From contig NZ_JADKRS010000001.1 of NCBI RefSeq assembly GCF_015351075.1, forward strand, positions 992,001 through 1,056,000: a stretch of 64,000 nt of DNA, given 5' to 3'. This stretch comes from Clavibacter sp. VKM Ac-2873 (GTDB lineage Bacteria; Actinomycetota; Actinomycetes; Actinomycetales; Microbacteriaceae). Shown piece by piece: positions 1-8,105 of the stretch; the stretch's first letter is position 1; every line of letters starts with the position of its first letter. Made by a program: the position numbers and the translations under genes. Under the pieces are notes generated by a model. It saw only the letters and a program-made list of their open reading frames with translations. It did no database searches and was not told where the DNA came from.

Positions 1-173
1 TGGAACATGAGGCCCGCCTTCTCCTCGATGCTGAGGCGCCCGACGAGGTCGTCCGTGCGCTCCTCGGGGGTCCGGCGCGGATCCTCGTAGGGCGACATCA
101 CCCCGTCCCCGTCGAGGTCGCGGAACCGGGTGCCGTCCGGGGCGGTGAGGAGCGTGCGCGGGGCGTGGGGCAT
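1..173 (-). CDS. Glycoside hydrolase family 3 beta-glucosidase-type enzyme, N-terminal fragment
   Basis: Only the first 57 codons lie in the window; the gene runs off the left edge. The visible N-terminus has an acidic stretch (RDLDGDGVMSPYEDP) followed by ERTDDLVGRLSIEEKAGLMF. The second motif is the hallmark N-terminal helix of GH3 exo-beta-glucosidases (ERVDDLLxxMTLEEKAGQM type). GH3 enzymes release glucose, xylose or similar sugars from the non-reducing end of beta-linked oligosaccharides. No signal peptide is seen, so the enzyme is probably cytoplasmic and acts on sugars imported by the ABC transporter encoded just upstream on the same strand. The gap to the permease stop codon is 32 bp, so it is probably the last gene of that operon. 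Family assignment is firm for so short a piece; substrate is unknown. Confidence 0.75.
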   Translation of the reverse strand, partial: MPHAPRTLLTAPDGTRFRDLDGDGVMSPYEDPRRTPEERTDDLVGRLSIEEKAGLMF

Positions 174-205
174 GGGGGTCTCCAGGGGTCGGAGGCGGGA
201 AGGGG

Positions 206-1111
206 TCACTTGAGGCCGGCGGTCGCGACGCCCTGGATGAAGTAGCGCTGCAGGAACACGAACAGGGCGAGGATCGGCGCGATCACCAGCACGGATCCCG
301 CGAGCAGCAGGCCGTAGTCGGTCGCGTTCTGCCCGGTCGAGTACAGCGACAGGGCGATCGGCAGCGTGTACATGCCCTCGGTCTGCGCCGCGACGAGCGG
401 CCAGAGGAAGTTGTTCCACGACGCGAGGAACGTGAGGATGCCGAGGGTCGCGAGCGGCGGCCCGCACAGCGGCATCACGATGCGGGAGAAGATGCGGAAC
501 TCCCCCGCGCCGTCGAGGCGCGCGGCCTCGATGAGCGCCTCGGGGATCCCCAGCATGAACTGCCGCATGAGGAACACCCCGATGGGCGCCGTGATGAACG
601 GGAGGATGAGCGCCGCGTACGTGTTCACGAGGCCGAGCCCCGAGACCATGACGAACAGCGGCACGAACGTGACGACGCCCGGCACCATGAGCGTCACCAT
701 CACGGTGAGGAACAGGACGCGCTTGCCCGGGAACTCCATCTTCGCGAGCGCGTAGCCCACCATCGAGCAGAACACGAGGTTGCCGAGCACGGTGATGAGC
801 GCGACCACGAGGCTGTTGGAGAAGAACGTGCCGAAGTCGAGCGGCCCGAACCACTGCGCGAAGTTGTCCGCGACGGGATCCTGGGGCCACCAGGTCGGCG
901 GCCGCTGCAGGATCTCGCCCTGCGTCTTCACGGACCCGAGCGCCATCCAGACGAACGGCACGAGCCAGACGCAGAGCACGGCGGCGAGGACGAGGTACAC
1001 GATCGCGCGGGTGCGGCGGCCGCGGTCGGTGCGGCGCCGGCGGCGCGGCGGGGCGCCGGTCGCGGCGACAGCGCCGACCGTGGGGGCGGGGGCGGATGCG
1101 GTGGTGGTCAT
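206..1111 (-). CDS. Carbohydrate ABC transporter permease, MalG family
   Basis: This is a 301-residue inner-membrane permease. After an arginine-rich cytoplasmic start it has about six transmembrane segments. The EAA loop (EALIEAARLDGAGEFRIFSRIVMP), which docks on the ATPase, sits about two thirds along and is typical of MalG/CUT1 sugar permeases. The protein should form a heterodimer with the MalF-type permease encoded 11 bp upstream. The start is the ATG at 1111. No ATPase gene is present locally, as is common in actinobacteria where a shared MsiK-like ATPase serves many CUT1 importers (known of the family, not visible here). The substrate is likely a beta-linked oligosaccharide, inferred from the adjacent GH3 enzyme. 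Confidence 0.93.
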   Translation of the reverse strand: MTTTASAPAPTVGAVAATGAPPRRRRRTDRGRRTRAIVYLVLAAVLCVWLVPFVWMALGSVKTQGEILQRPPTWWPQDPVADNFAQWFGPLDFGTFFSNSLVVALITVLGNLVFCSMVGYALAKMEFPGKRVLFLTVMVTLMVPGVVTFVPLFVMVSGLGLVNTYAALILPFITAPIGVFLMRQFMLGIPEALIEAARLDGAGEFRIFSRIVMPLCGPPLATLGILTFLASWNNFLWPLVAAQTEGMYTLPIALSLYSTGQNATDYGLLLAGSVLVIAPILALFVFLQRYFIQGVATAGLK

Positions 1112-1122
1112 GCGCGTGCCTT

Positions 1123-2064
1123 TCAGTCCTTCGACCGCAGCAGCCGGAACTGCAGCAGGCTGAGCAGGGCGATGGCGAGGAAGAGGACGTAGCTCGCCGC
1201 GGAGGCGAGGCCGTACTCGCCGAAGCCGAACTGCCGGTACGTGTAGTACGCGACGGACAGCGTGGAGTCGAGGGGGCCGCCGCGCGTCATCACGAACGCC
1301 TCCTCGAAGAACTGCAGGAAGCCGACCGAGATGAGCACGGATCCGAGCAGCAGCGTCGGGCGCAGAAGCGGCAGCGTGACCGAGACCAGCCGGCGCCAGG
1401 GGCTCGCGCCGTCCATCACCGCGGCCTCCTGCACCTCCTCGGGCACGGCCTGCAGGCCCGCCAGGAAGATGATCATGAGCGTGCCGACGTTCCGCCACAC
1501 CGCCATCGCGACGAGCGAGGGCAGGGCCCACGTGGTGTCGCTCAGCCAGTTGGGGCCGGTGATCCCGACCACCGCGAGCGCGGAGTTGAGCAGGCCGTCC
1601 GGCAGCAGGATGTAGCGCCACACGACCGACACCGCGACGATGCTCGTCACGACGGGCGCGTAGAAGCCGACCCGGAAGAACGACACGATCCGGCCGCGGC
1701 CCGAGTTGAGCGCGAGGGCCAGCGCGAGAGCGATGACCATCGTGACCGGGATCCCGACGACCACGAAGAAGGCCGTGACGCCGATGGAGCGGAGGAACGT
1801 GGCGTCGGTGAAGAGCTTCGCGTACTGGTCGAGGCCGGTGAAGTCCACGGCGAACGGCGAGCGGATGTCGGTCGCGCGGAAGTCCGTGAACGACATGGCG
1901 AACGAGCTCACCAGCGGCACGAGCATGAACACCGCGAAGACGGCGACGAACGGGAGGCAGAAGCCCCAGGCGATGAGCGCCTGGCGGCGGCGCTGCCGGG
2001 CGACGAGCGGGGACCGGGCGCGGCCGGGACGGGTCCCGGCCGCGCGGGGAGCGGTGATGGCCAA
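1123..2064 (-). CDS. Carbohydrate ABC transporter permease, MalF/UgpA family
   Basis: A 313-residue permease with about six transmembrane helices. Its EAA motif (VPEEVQEAAVMDGASPWRRL) is in the usual place near residues 205-225. It is the first permease of a CUT1 sugar importer and pairs with the MalG-type protein downstream. It begins 3 bp after the binding-protein stop codon, so the three genes are certainly one transcript. The N-terminus is rich in Arg, Ala and Pro and is cytoplasmic. The length matches the family, and nothing looks truncated. Confidence 0.93.
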   Translation of the reverse strand: MAITAPRAAGTRPGRARSPLVARQRRRQALIAWGFCLPFVAVFAVFMLVPLVSSFAMSFTDFRATDIRSPFAVDFTGLDQYAKLFTDATFLRSIGVTAFFVVVGIPVTMVIALALALALNSGRGRIVSFFRVGFYAPVVTSIVAVSVVWRYILLPDGLLNSALAVVGITGPNWLSDTTWALPSLVAMAVWRNVGTLMIIFLAGLQAVPEEVQEAAVMDGASPWRRLVSVTLPLLRPTLLLGSVLISVGFLQFFEEAFVMTRGGPLDSTLSVAYYTYRQFGFGEYGLASAASYVLFLAIALLSLLQFRLLRSKD

Positions 2065-2067
2065 CGG

Positions 2068-3336
2068 CTACTCCGCCGAGCCGATGGCGTCGGCGTCCGA
2101 CTGCAGCTTCGCGAGCGCGTCGGGCACGGTCGCGGTGCCGCGGCGGATCTGCTCGAGCGCCGAGTCCGCCGCCGAGCCGACCTTCACCCAGTTGGTGCTG
2201 ACGGGCACGGACTTCGCGGTCTTCAGCTGCTCGCCGAAGGCAGCGAGGGTGGGGTCGGACTGCAGGGCCGGGTCCTGCCACGCCGACTGCTGCGCGGGCA
2301 GGTCGCCCGTCGCGGCGTACCAGGCCGCCTGCGTCTCCGGTTGGCCGAGCCAGCGCGCGAGCTTCCATGCGGCGTCCTGGTTCTTGGCCTGGTCGAAGAC
2401 GACGAGGTTCGCGCCGCCGCTGAACGACGCCGAGGTCTCCTTGGCCGGGAGCACCGCGGTGGTGAACTTCGAGGCGAAGTCCGCTCCGCCGACGGCCTTC
2501 AGCTGGCCGATCTCGAAGGGGCCCTCGATGAGCATGGGCGTGGATCCGTCGACGAACGACGCCTCCTGCGCGCCGGACGAGACGTCGACGTCGGGGTCGG
2601 CGATGCCGTCGGCGAAGAAGCTGCCGTAGTACTCGTAGGCCTCCTGCATCGCGGGGGTGTCGAGGGTCCACTTCGCGCCGTCGGCGATCTCGGCGCCGTT
2701 CGACCACGGCATCCAGAGCGTCCCCTGGAAGGCGTCGTTGCCGGCGGGGAGGCGGATGCCGTGCGCGGCGCCGGCCTTCGTCTTCATGTCGGACGCCATC
2801 TGCTTGAGCTCGTCCCAGGTGGTGGGGGCCGTCGTCCAGCCGGCCTTCGCCGCGAGGTCGGTGCGGTAGTAGAGCACGCGGGTGTCGACGTACCAGGGGA
2901 TGCCGGCCGCGCGGTCCTTCACGGTGTTCGTGGCGAGGGAGCCGGGGAAGGCGCCGCTCGCGTCGACGTCCGTCGGGACGGTGGTGAGGGCGTCGGCGAA
3001 GTCGGCCATCCACGTGGTGCCCATCATCGCGATGTCCGGGGTGGTGCCGCCCGCGATCGCGGTCTGGATCTTGTTGTGCGCCGCGTCCCAGGGGATCGCC
3101 GTGACGTCGACCTCGACGTCCGGGTTGGCGTCCTCGAAGGTCTTGAGGAACGCGGGCAGGGCCTCGCCCTCCGCGCCCATCGCCCACATGGTGACCTTGC
3201 CGGTCGCGGGAGCGGAGCCGAGGGTGGTCGCGGCCGCGGCGCCGGATCCCTCGTCGGCGGACCGGCCGCAGCCGGTCAGCGCGACGGTGGCCGCCAGCAC
3301 GGTCGCGACCGCGCCGAGACGCATGGATGTCTTCAC
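2068..3336 (-). CDS. Extracellular sugar-binding lipoprotein of ABC importer
   Basis: A 422-residue solute-binding protein of the CUT1 (extracellular binding protein family 1) type. The N-terminus has a short basic region, a hydrophobic core and the lipobox LTGC, so the mature protein is a membrane-anchored lipoprotein starting at Cys about 23. The GTG at 3336 is chosen because AAGGAGG lies 5 bp upstream; the longer frame reading to 3393 would place the signal peptide internally. It captures the sugar outside the cell and delivers it to the two permeases encoded downstream. A perfect 14-bp palindrome lies 47 bp upstream and probably controls the operon. Substrate cannot be read from sequence. 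Confidence 0.92.
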   Translation of the reverse strand: MKTSMRLGAVATVLAATVALTGCGRSADEGSGAAAATTLGSAPATGKVTMWAMGAEGEALPAFLKTFEDANPDVEVDVTAIPWDAAHNKIQTAIAGGTTPDIAMMGTTWMADFADALTTVPTDVDASGAFPGSLATNTVKDRAAGIPWYVDTRVLYYRTDLAAKAGWTTAPTTWDELKQMASDMKTKAGAAHGIRLPAGNDAFQGTLWMPWSNGAEIADGAKWTLDTPAMQEAYEYYGSFFADGIADPDVDVSSGAQEASFVDGSTPMLIEGPFEIGQLKAVGGADFASKFTTAVLPAKETSASFSGGANLVVFDQAKNQDAAWKLARWLGQPETQAAWYAATGDLPAQQSAWQDPALQSDPTLAAFGEQLKTAKSVPVSTNWVKVGSAADSALEQIRRGTATVPDALAKLQSDADAIGSAE

Positions 3337-3382
3337 GTGTTCCTCCTTGAACGAAGCGCCCGCGTCGCGAGCCGATGAGTTA

Positions 3383-3396
3383 CTTATGCGCATAAG
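3383..3396. promoter_or_regulatory. Perfect 14-bp palindrome, probable sugar-operon operator
   Basis: CTTATGCGCATAAG is a perfect inverted repeat with a central CG pair, 47 bp upstream of the binding-protein start. Central-CG palindromes of this size are typical of LacI-family operators, so this is probably the repressor site for the sugar transport operon. No LacI-type gene lies in the window; the nearby XRE regulator is another candidate. Confidence 0.5.
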
Positions 3397-3508
3397 AAGC
3401 GCAGCGGGACGAGCATCTCATGGACCCCGTGCAGGGGGCAAGCGCGGGATCGCACCTCCCGTCGGCCCCGCGTGCGGGGCGCTGTCGCGTCGCTGTCGCG
3501 CTCGTGTC

Positions 3509-3527
3509 GGGGACCTGTCGGGTCCCC
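3509..3527. repeat. Inverted repeat ahead of the XRE-type regulator
   Basis: GGGGACC and GGTCCCC face each other across a TGTCG spacer, 39 bp upstream of the regulator start. The CTGTCG core recurs several times between about 3480 and 3530. This could be an autoregulatory operator or an mRNA leader hairpin; there is no T-run, so a terminator is unlikely. Confidence 0.3.
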
Positions 3528-3566
3528 GTCGTGGCGAGGGTCTCGTCCGGCGGCCAAGCTGAGCCC

Positions 3567-4088
3567 ATGAACGAGACACGGGTGGCGGACCTCCGCCGCG
3601 AGCGGGGTTGGACGCAGGACAGGCTGGCCGAGGCCAGCGGGATCACGGTGCGCACGGTGCAGCGGCTGGAGGCGGGGAACGACGCGAGCCTCGAGACGCT
3701 GTCGCTCGTCGCGAAGGCGCTGGAGGTGCCCGTGCGGGACCTCTTCGGCGCCGTCGGCGGGGACGACTTCGGCCGGACGGTGTCGGCGCTCGACGACCGC
3801 GCGGAGCGGCAGCAGGAGAAGCGCGACCGGGCGGTCGACGGCTACCGGTCCCTGTACTCCGGGGTCGGGATCGTCTGGACCCTGCTCGTGGTGGCCGGCA
3901 TCGCCACGCACGTGCTGCCCGGCGTCGCGGCGCTCCTCATCGGGGCGTACTGGGCGGGCGGCGCGCTGCTGTCGCGGTTCCTGCTCCGGGTGGTGCTGGG
4001 CCCGCGCCTCGACCGGGCGTACCCGCTGTCGCGGGACCGGTCGCTCGACGAGGACGCGGTCAGGCGGGGTCGGCGGCGCCCGGTCTGA
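3567..4088 (+). CDS. XRE-family helix-turn-helix regulator with two membrane segments
   Basis: A 173-residue protein. Residues about 5-60 are a classic Cro/C1-type HTH domain (LRRERGWTQDRLAEASGI, then TVRTVQRLEAGNDASLETL). The C-terminal half has two hydrophobic segments (around residues 95-135) with a short arginine-rich tail. An HTH plus 2TM design suggests a membrane-tethered regulator that senses envelope state or a membrane partner. It is transcribed divergently from the sugar operon, and the ATG at 3567 fits the HTH N-terminus. Regulation of the neighbouring operon is possible but unproven. Confidence 0.82.
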   Translation: MNETRVADLRRERGWTQDRLAEASGITVRTVQRLEAGNDASLETLSLVAKALEVPVRDLFGAVGGDDFGRTVSALDDRAERQQEKRDRAVDGYRSLYSGVGIVWTLLVVAGIATHVLPGVAALLIGAYWAGGALLSRFLLRVVLGPRLDRAYPLSRDRSLDEDAVRRGRRRPV

Positions 4089-4112
4089 CCTCGCCGGCTC
4101 CGGCCCCGCGGA

Positions 4113-4937
4113 TCAGTCGTCCGCCGGCTGCGCGCCCTGGCGCTGCACGACGACCGCGGCCGCGTCGGCCGCGACGACCAGGGCGGCCTCGCGGTCGGCG
4201 CCCGCGGCGAGCGCGGAGGCCAGAGCGCCGCAGAACGCGTCGCCCGCGCCCGTGGTGTCGACGACGCGGGCGACCTTCGACGCGGGGACCTCGACGTCGC
4301 CCCACACCGCGCCCTCGGCGCCCAGCGTGACGAGCAGCGACGCGGGCGCGGGCGTGCCCGATTGGCGGAGGAGCCCGGCCTCGTGCTCGTTGACGACGAC
4401 GGGATCCGCGAGCGCGAGCACCTCGGCGGGCAGCGCGGCGAAGGGCGCGAGGTTGAGCACGACGCGGGCGCCGGCGGCGTGCGCGCGACGGATGCCTGCG
4501 GCGACCGTGTCGAGGGGCAGCTCGAGCGAGGCGAGGAGCACGTCGCCCGCGGCGAGCGCGTCGAGCGGATCCAGGTGGGCGTCGGTCACGCGGGCGTTGG
4601 CGCCGGGCGCGACGATGATCGTGTTCTCGCCGTCGTCGTCCACCGCGATGATCGCGAGGCCCGTCGTGGCGCCATCCACCGTGGCGAGGCCGGACACGTC
4701 GATGCCGCGGTCGGCCAGGCGCGCGCGGTAGGCGGAGCCGTCGGCGTCGTCGCCGACCGCCCCGACCATCGCGACCTCGCCGCCGGCGTCGGCCGCGGCG
4801 ACCGCCTGGTTCGCGCCCTTGCCGCCCCAGAGCCGCTCGGGGTCGGATCCCATCAGGGTCTCCCCCGGCTGCGGATGCCGCGGGACGCGCACCACCTGGT
4901 CGACGTTGAGCGATCCGAGCACCACGACGCGGCCCAT
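4113..4937 (-). CDS. rbsK: Ribokinase (PfkB family carbohydrate kinase)
   Basis: A 274-residue PfkB kinase that phosphorylates ribose or a related sugar at the expense of ATP in the cytoplasm. Visible motifs are the N-terminal GSLNVD, the sugar-binding GGKGANQA, and near the C-terminus DTTGAGDAFCGAL, which carries the anion hole and catalytic Asp. The ATG at 4937 sits 9 bp after GGAGG; the in-frame GTG at 4943 is only 3 bp from it and is less likely. The family averages about 300 residues, so this copy is slightly short at its C-terminus. It is a single gene, convergent with the XRE regulator. Confidence 0.88.
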   Translation of the reverse strand: MGRVVVLGSLNVDQVVRVPRHPQPGETLMGSDPERLWGGKGANQAVAAADAGGEVAMVGAVGDDADGSAYRARLADRGIDVSGLATVDGATTGLAIIAVDDDGENTIIVAPGANARVTDAHLDPLDALAAGDVLLASLELPLDTVAAGIRRAHAAGARVVLNLAPFAALPAEVLALADPVVVNEHEAGLLRQSGTPAPASLLVTLGAEGAVWGDVEVPASKVARVVDTTGAGDAFCGALASALAAGADREAALVVAADAAAVVVQRQGAQPADD

Positions 4938-5085
4938 GGGCACCTGCCTCCCCCGGCGCGCGGCCGGCCGCGCCCGGGTGGCGCTCCCCGCCAGGGTACC
5001 GAGCGGATCCGGCGCGACCGCACCGCCCGGGCGCCCGCCCGCCTGCCGCTACCGTGGGGAGGAGACGACCGATCGGAGGCCGCCC

Positions 5086-6437
5086 GTGCCCGACCCCGAC
5101 CCGACCGCCGCGCGCGCGACCCGCGACCTCCGCTCCTGATCTCCCGCTCGTTCACGCTCATCTGGCTCGCGCAGGCGCTCTCCGCCTTCGGCGAGTACGT
5201 GCTCGCGGCGACCGTCACCGTGTGGCTCGCCACGGGCCTCGCGCCCGGCGACCCGTCCCTGCCGCTCTACATCGGGGCGGTCATCGGCGCGACGAGCCTG
5301 CCGCGGCTCCTGCTCGCGCCGCTCGCGGGCGTGCTGGTCGACCGCTGGCCCGCCCGCCGCGTGATGGTCGCGGCCGACCTCGTGCGGGCGGCGCTGCTCC
5401 TGCCGCTCCTGGTGATCGCCGTGACCGGGCCCGCGGCCGTCGTGATCGGCGCCGTCATAGCGACGCAGTTCCTCATCGGCTGCGCGTCCCAGCTCTTCGA
5501 CCCGGCCCGGGCCGCGCTCGTGCAGGTGGTCGTCCCCGCCGATCGCCGCGCGGCCGCCGCGGGACGCACGCTCCTCGCGAGCACGGGCGTCGGGATCCTC
5601 TCGGCCATGGCCGGCCCGGCCGTCTACGCCGCGCTCGGGCCGCGGCCCGCGCTCGTGATGGACGCCGTGTCGTTCCTCGTGTCGGCGGCGCTCGTGCTCG
5701 CGGTGCGCGAGCGCGGGGCCACGGGGGCGGGCGCCGGCTCGACGGACGCCGGCTCGATGGACGCCAGCGCCCCCGGCACGGTCGCCACCGCGGGCGCCCG
5801 GTTCCGCGCGGAGCTCGCCGCCGGGATCCGCATCGTGCGCGCCTCGCCGCGCCTGCGGGTCCTCGTGGCCGGCCTCGCCGCGTACGGCGTGACCCTGGGC
5901 GTCAACAACGCGACCCTGGCCCTCGTCGCCCTCACCACGATGGGGCTGACGGCCGGGGAGTACGGCGTGGTCACGGCGATGTTCGCGGTCGGCGGCCTGG
6001 TCGGATCCCTCACGGCGCCTGCGCTCGTCGCCCGCGTCCGCCCCGAGCGCGCGCTCCCGGCGGCGCTCGTCGCCCTCGGCGTCACCTACGCCGCCTACTC
6101 GACCGTGCGCCTGCTCCTGCCCGCGGCGATCCTCATGGGCGTCGCGGGCCTCGTCTTCGCCGTGTACCTCGTCTCGCAGGGCCCGATCCTCCAGGCGGAG
6201 ACGCCCGTCGGCACGATGGGCCGGGTCTCGTCGCTCACGTCGACGGTGCTCGCGGGCACGTCGTTGCTGGCGACCGTCGTGACGGCCCAGGCCCTCGCCC
6301 TGGTTCCGGCGTCCGCGCAGCCCGCCGCCTACCCGGTCGCGATGGGGACCGCCGCCGTGATCATGGGCGCCGCCGGCCTCGCGCTCGTCGCGGGCGGCCT
6401 CAGTCGAGGAAGAGGACCCGCAGCCGCCGCGTCGTGA
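5086..6437 (+). pseudogene. MFS transporter with an apparent single-base frameshift near its start
   Basis: The body (5136-6437) encodes an MFS_3-type exporter of about 430 residues with 10-12 transmembrane helices, beginning LISRSFTLIWLAQALSAFGE and including the typical loop GVLVDRWPARRVMVAADLVRA. No ATG, GTG or TTG opens this frame near its natural N-terminus. A good start exists one frame away: GGAGG, 6 bp, then GTG at 5086, reading MPDPDPTAARATRDLRS before a stop at 5137-5139. Restoring one C around 5129-5132 would join the two frames smoothly. Either this is a mutation or assembly error, or translation starts internally at GTG 5199, losing the first helix. The 3' end overlaps the convergent ABC permease by 38 bp. 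The substrate (possibly a drug) is not assignable. Confidence 0.65.
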
Positions 6438-7230
6438 AGACCAGGCCGATCGCCGTCATCACGGCGAAGTAGAGCACATGGCCGACGACCGCGAACGAGA
6501 GCGCGCCCGTCGTGAAGCCGCGCACCAGCTCCACGGCGTGCCAGAGCGGCAGCGCCTGGATGACCGTCTGGATCCACGGCGGGTACACCGACAGCGGGTA
6601 GAAGGTCGCCGAGAACAGGAACATGGGCAGCAGGATGAAGTTGATCCAGTCCATCTGCTGGAACGTCTTCATGTAGCTCGTCACCGCCATGCCGAAGCTC
6701 GCGAACGCCAGCGCGACCAGCACCACCGACGGCAGCGCGAGGATCGCCCACCACGACAGGTTGAGGCCGAGCACCTGCATCACCACGAGGAAGCCCGACG
6801 AGTAGACGACGCCGCGGAGGAGCGCGAGGCCGATCTCGCCGAAGGCCACGTCGAGCGGACCGAGCGAGGTCGCGAGCATGCCCTGGTACAGCTTCGAGTG
6901 GTTCATCTTGAAGAAGACGTTCCAGGTGGAGTCGTAGACGGCGCCGTTCATGGCGGAGACCGCGAGGAGCGCGGGTGCGATGTACGCGGCGTACGGCACG
7001 GGCTGGCCGGTGCTCGTCGTCACGTCGCCCACGAGCGAGCCGAGGCCGATCCCCATCGCGAGCAGGTAGAAGACGGGCTCGAAGAAGCCGGAGAGGACGA
7101 CGGTCCAGTTGGTGCTGCGCGTGGCCAGCAGACCGCGCGAGAGCACCGAGCGGGCGTTGCCGGCGTAGAGCGCGCTGGTGCCGCGGCGGCGGACGGGGGC
7201 GACGGGGGCGGGAGCGGTGGATCCGGTCAC
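6400..7230 (-). CDS. ABC-2 type transporter permease (second of two)
   Basis: A 276-residue permease with six hydrophobic segments. The layout is that of DrrB/NodJ-type ABC-2 exporters, including the conserved region PMFLFSATFYPLSVYPPWIQ before the last two helices. The GTG at 7230 overlaps the upstream permease stop as GTGA, indicating translational coupling. Together with the two upstream genes it forms a one-ATPase, two-permease exporter. Such systems export drugs, glycoconjugates or lipids; the cargo is unknown here. The 3' end overlaps the convergent MFS gene. Confidence 0.9.
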   Translation of the reverse strand: MTGSTAPAPVAPVRRRGTSALYAGNARSVLSRGLLATRSTNWTVVLSGFFEPVFYLLAMGIGLGSLVGDVTTSTGQPVPYAAYIAPALLAVSAMNGAVYDSTWNVFFKMNHSKLYQGMLATSLGPLDVAFGEIGLALLRGVVYSSGFLVVMQVLGLNLSWWAILALPSVVLVALAFASFGMAVTSYMKTFQQMDWINFILLPMFLFSATFYPLSVYPPWIQTVIQALPLWHAVELVRGFTTGALSFAVVGHVLYFAVMTAIGLVFTTRRLRVLFLD

Positions 7231-8105
7231 TTGCGCAGCCTCCTCGTCGCGACGCGGCGGGCCAGCGTCCAGCCGACCGCGAGCCAGAGCAGCAGGTACG
7301 CCACGTGCACGAGCGTCAGCCAGAGCGGCTCCTGCATCCCGTACGTGGCGACGCGGCCGAGCTCGGTGCCGTGCCAGAGCGGCGAGACCCAGCCGATCCA
7401 CTGCAGCCAGACCGGGAACTGCGTGAGCGGGAAGAAGGTGCCGGAGAACAGCGAGAGCGGCGTGATGATGAAGCGCAGGACCATGGCGATCTGGCCGCTG
7501 TCCTGCTCGAGCGTCGACACGTAGGCCATGATCATCACCCCGATCGCCATGCCCGTCAGCAGGGCGGCGCCGATCGCGAGGACGCCCGTGCCGAGCGGCA
7601 CGGCGCCGAACAGCAGCATGAAGGCGAAGTAGGCGATGCAGGTCGGCGCCATGCGGATCGCGACGCCGATGACCTGCCCGTCCACGATCTGCGCGGGGGT
7701 GAGCGGCGACGCGTTCATCGCCTGGAACACGGGGTTCCACTTGAACGCGCCGAGGATCGGGTAGGTGAACTCCTCGCTCGCGACCGTCATGGCGCTCGTC
7801 GCCAGCAGCGCCGGCGCGACGAAGACGAGGAAGCTGATCCCGAGCGCGGTGTTCGCGCCCGTGCCCCGGTCGACGACCGTGGCGAGGCCCACGCCGAGCG
7901 CGTACAGGTAGACGTAGGGGCTCGCGATGCCCGTGGCGATCACGGTGCCGGCGTAGGCGCGGATCCCGAGCAGGCGGTGCTCCGCCGCGTACCAGGCGCC
8001 GAAGCGGCGCGGGCGGACGCCGCCCCGGACGGCGCGGTCGCGGTCGTCGGCTCCGGTGCCCTCGGCCGCGGATCCCCCGGCGGCGGCGCGGTCGACGACG
8101 CTCAC
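7227..8105 (-). CDS. ABC-2 type transporter permease (first of two)
   Basis: A 292-residue permease, paralogous in design to the next gene. It has a charged cytoplasmic N-terminus of about 45 residues, then six transmembrane segments and the conserved SLFSGTFFPLTQFPVWLQW motif before the final helices. The GTG at 8105 overlaps the ATPase stop codon as GTGA. The two permeases probably form a heterodimer fed by the upstream ATPase. Confidence 0.9.
   Translation of the reverse strand: MSVVDRAAAGGSAAEGTGADDRDRAVRGGVRPRRFGAWYAAEHRLLGIRAYAGTVIATGIASPYVYLYALGVGLATVVDRGTGANTALGISFLVFVAPALLATSAMTVASEEFTYPILGAFKWNPVFQAMNASPLTPAQIVDGQVIGVAIRMAPTCIAYFAFMLLFGAVPLGTGVLAIGAALLTGMAIGVMIMAYVSTLEQDSGQIAMVLRFIITPLSLFSGTFFPLTQFPVWLQWIGWVSPLWHGTELGRVATYGMQEPLWLTLVHVAYLLLWLAVGWTLARRVATRRLRK

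Noticed and set aside
206-3187. 993-codon minus-strand frame over the sugar operon
   Set aside because: Only its last 301 codons match a protein family (MalG). The rest is an Arg/Gly/Pro-rich alternate frame of the MalF-type and binding-protein genes.
1096-3378. 760-codon plus-strand frame
   Set aside because: Antisense to the binding protein and permease; composition is Arg/Gly/Glu-rich with no domain.
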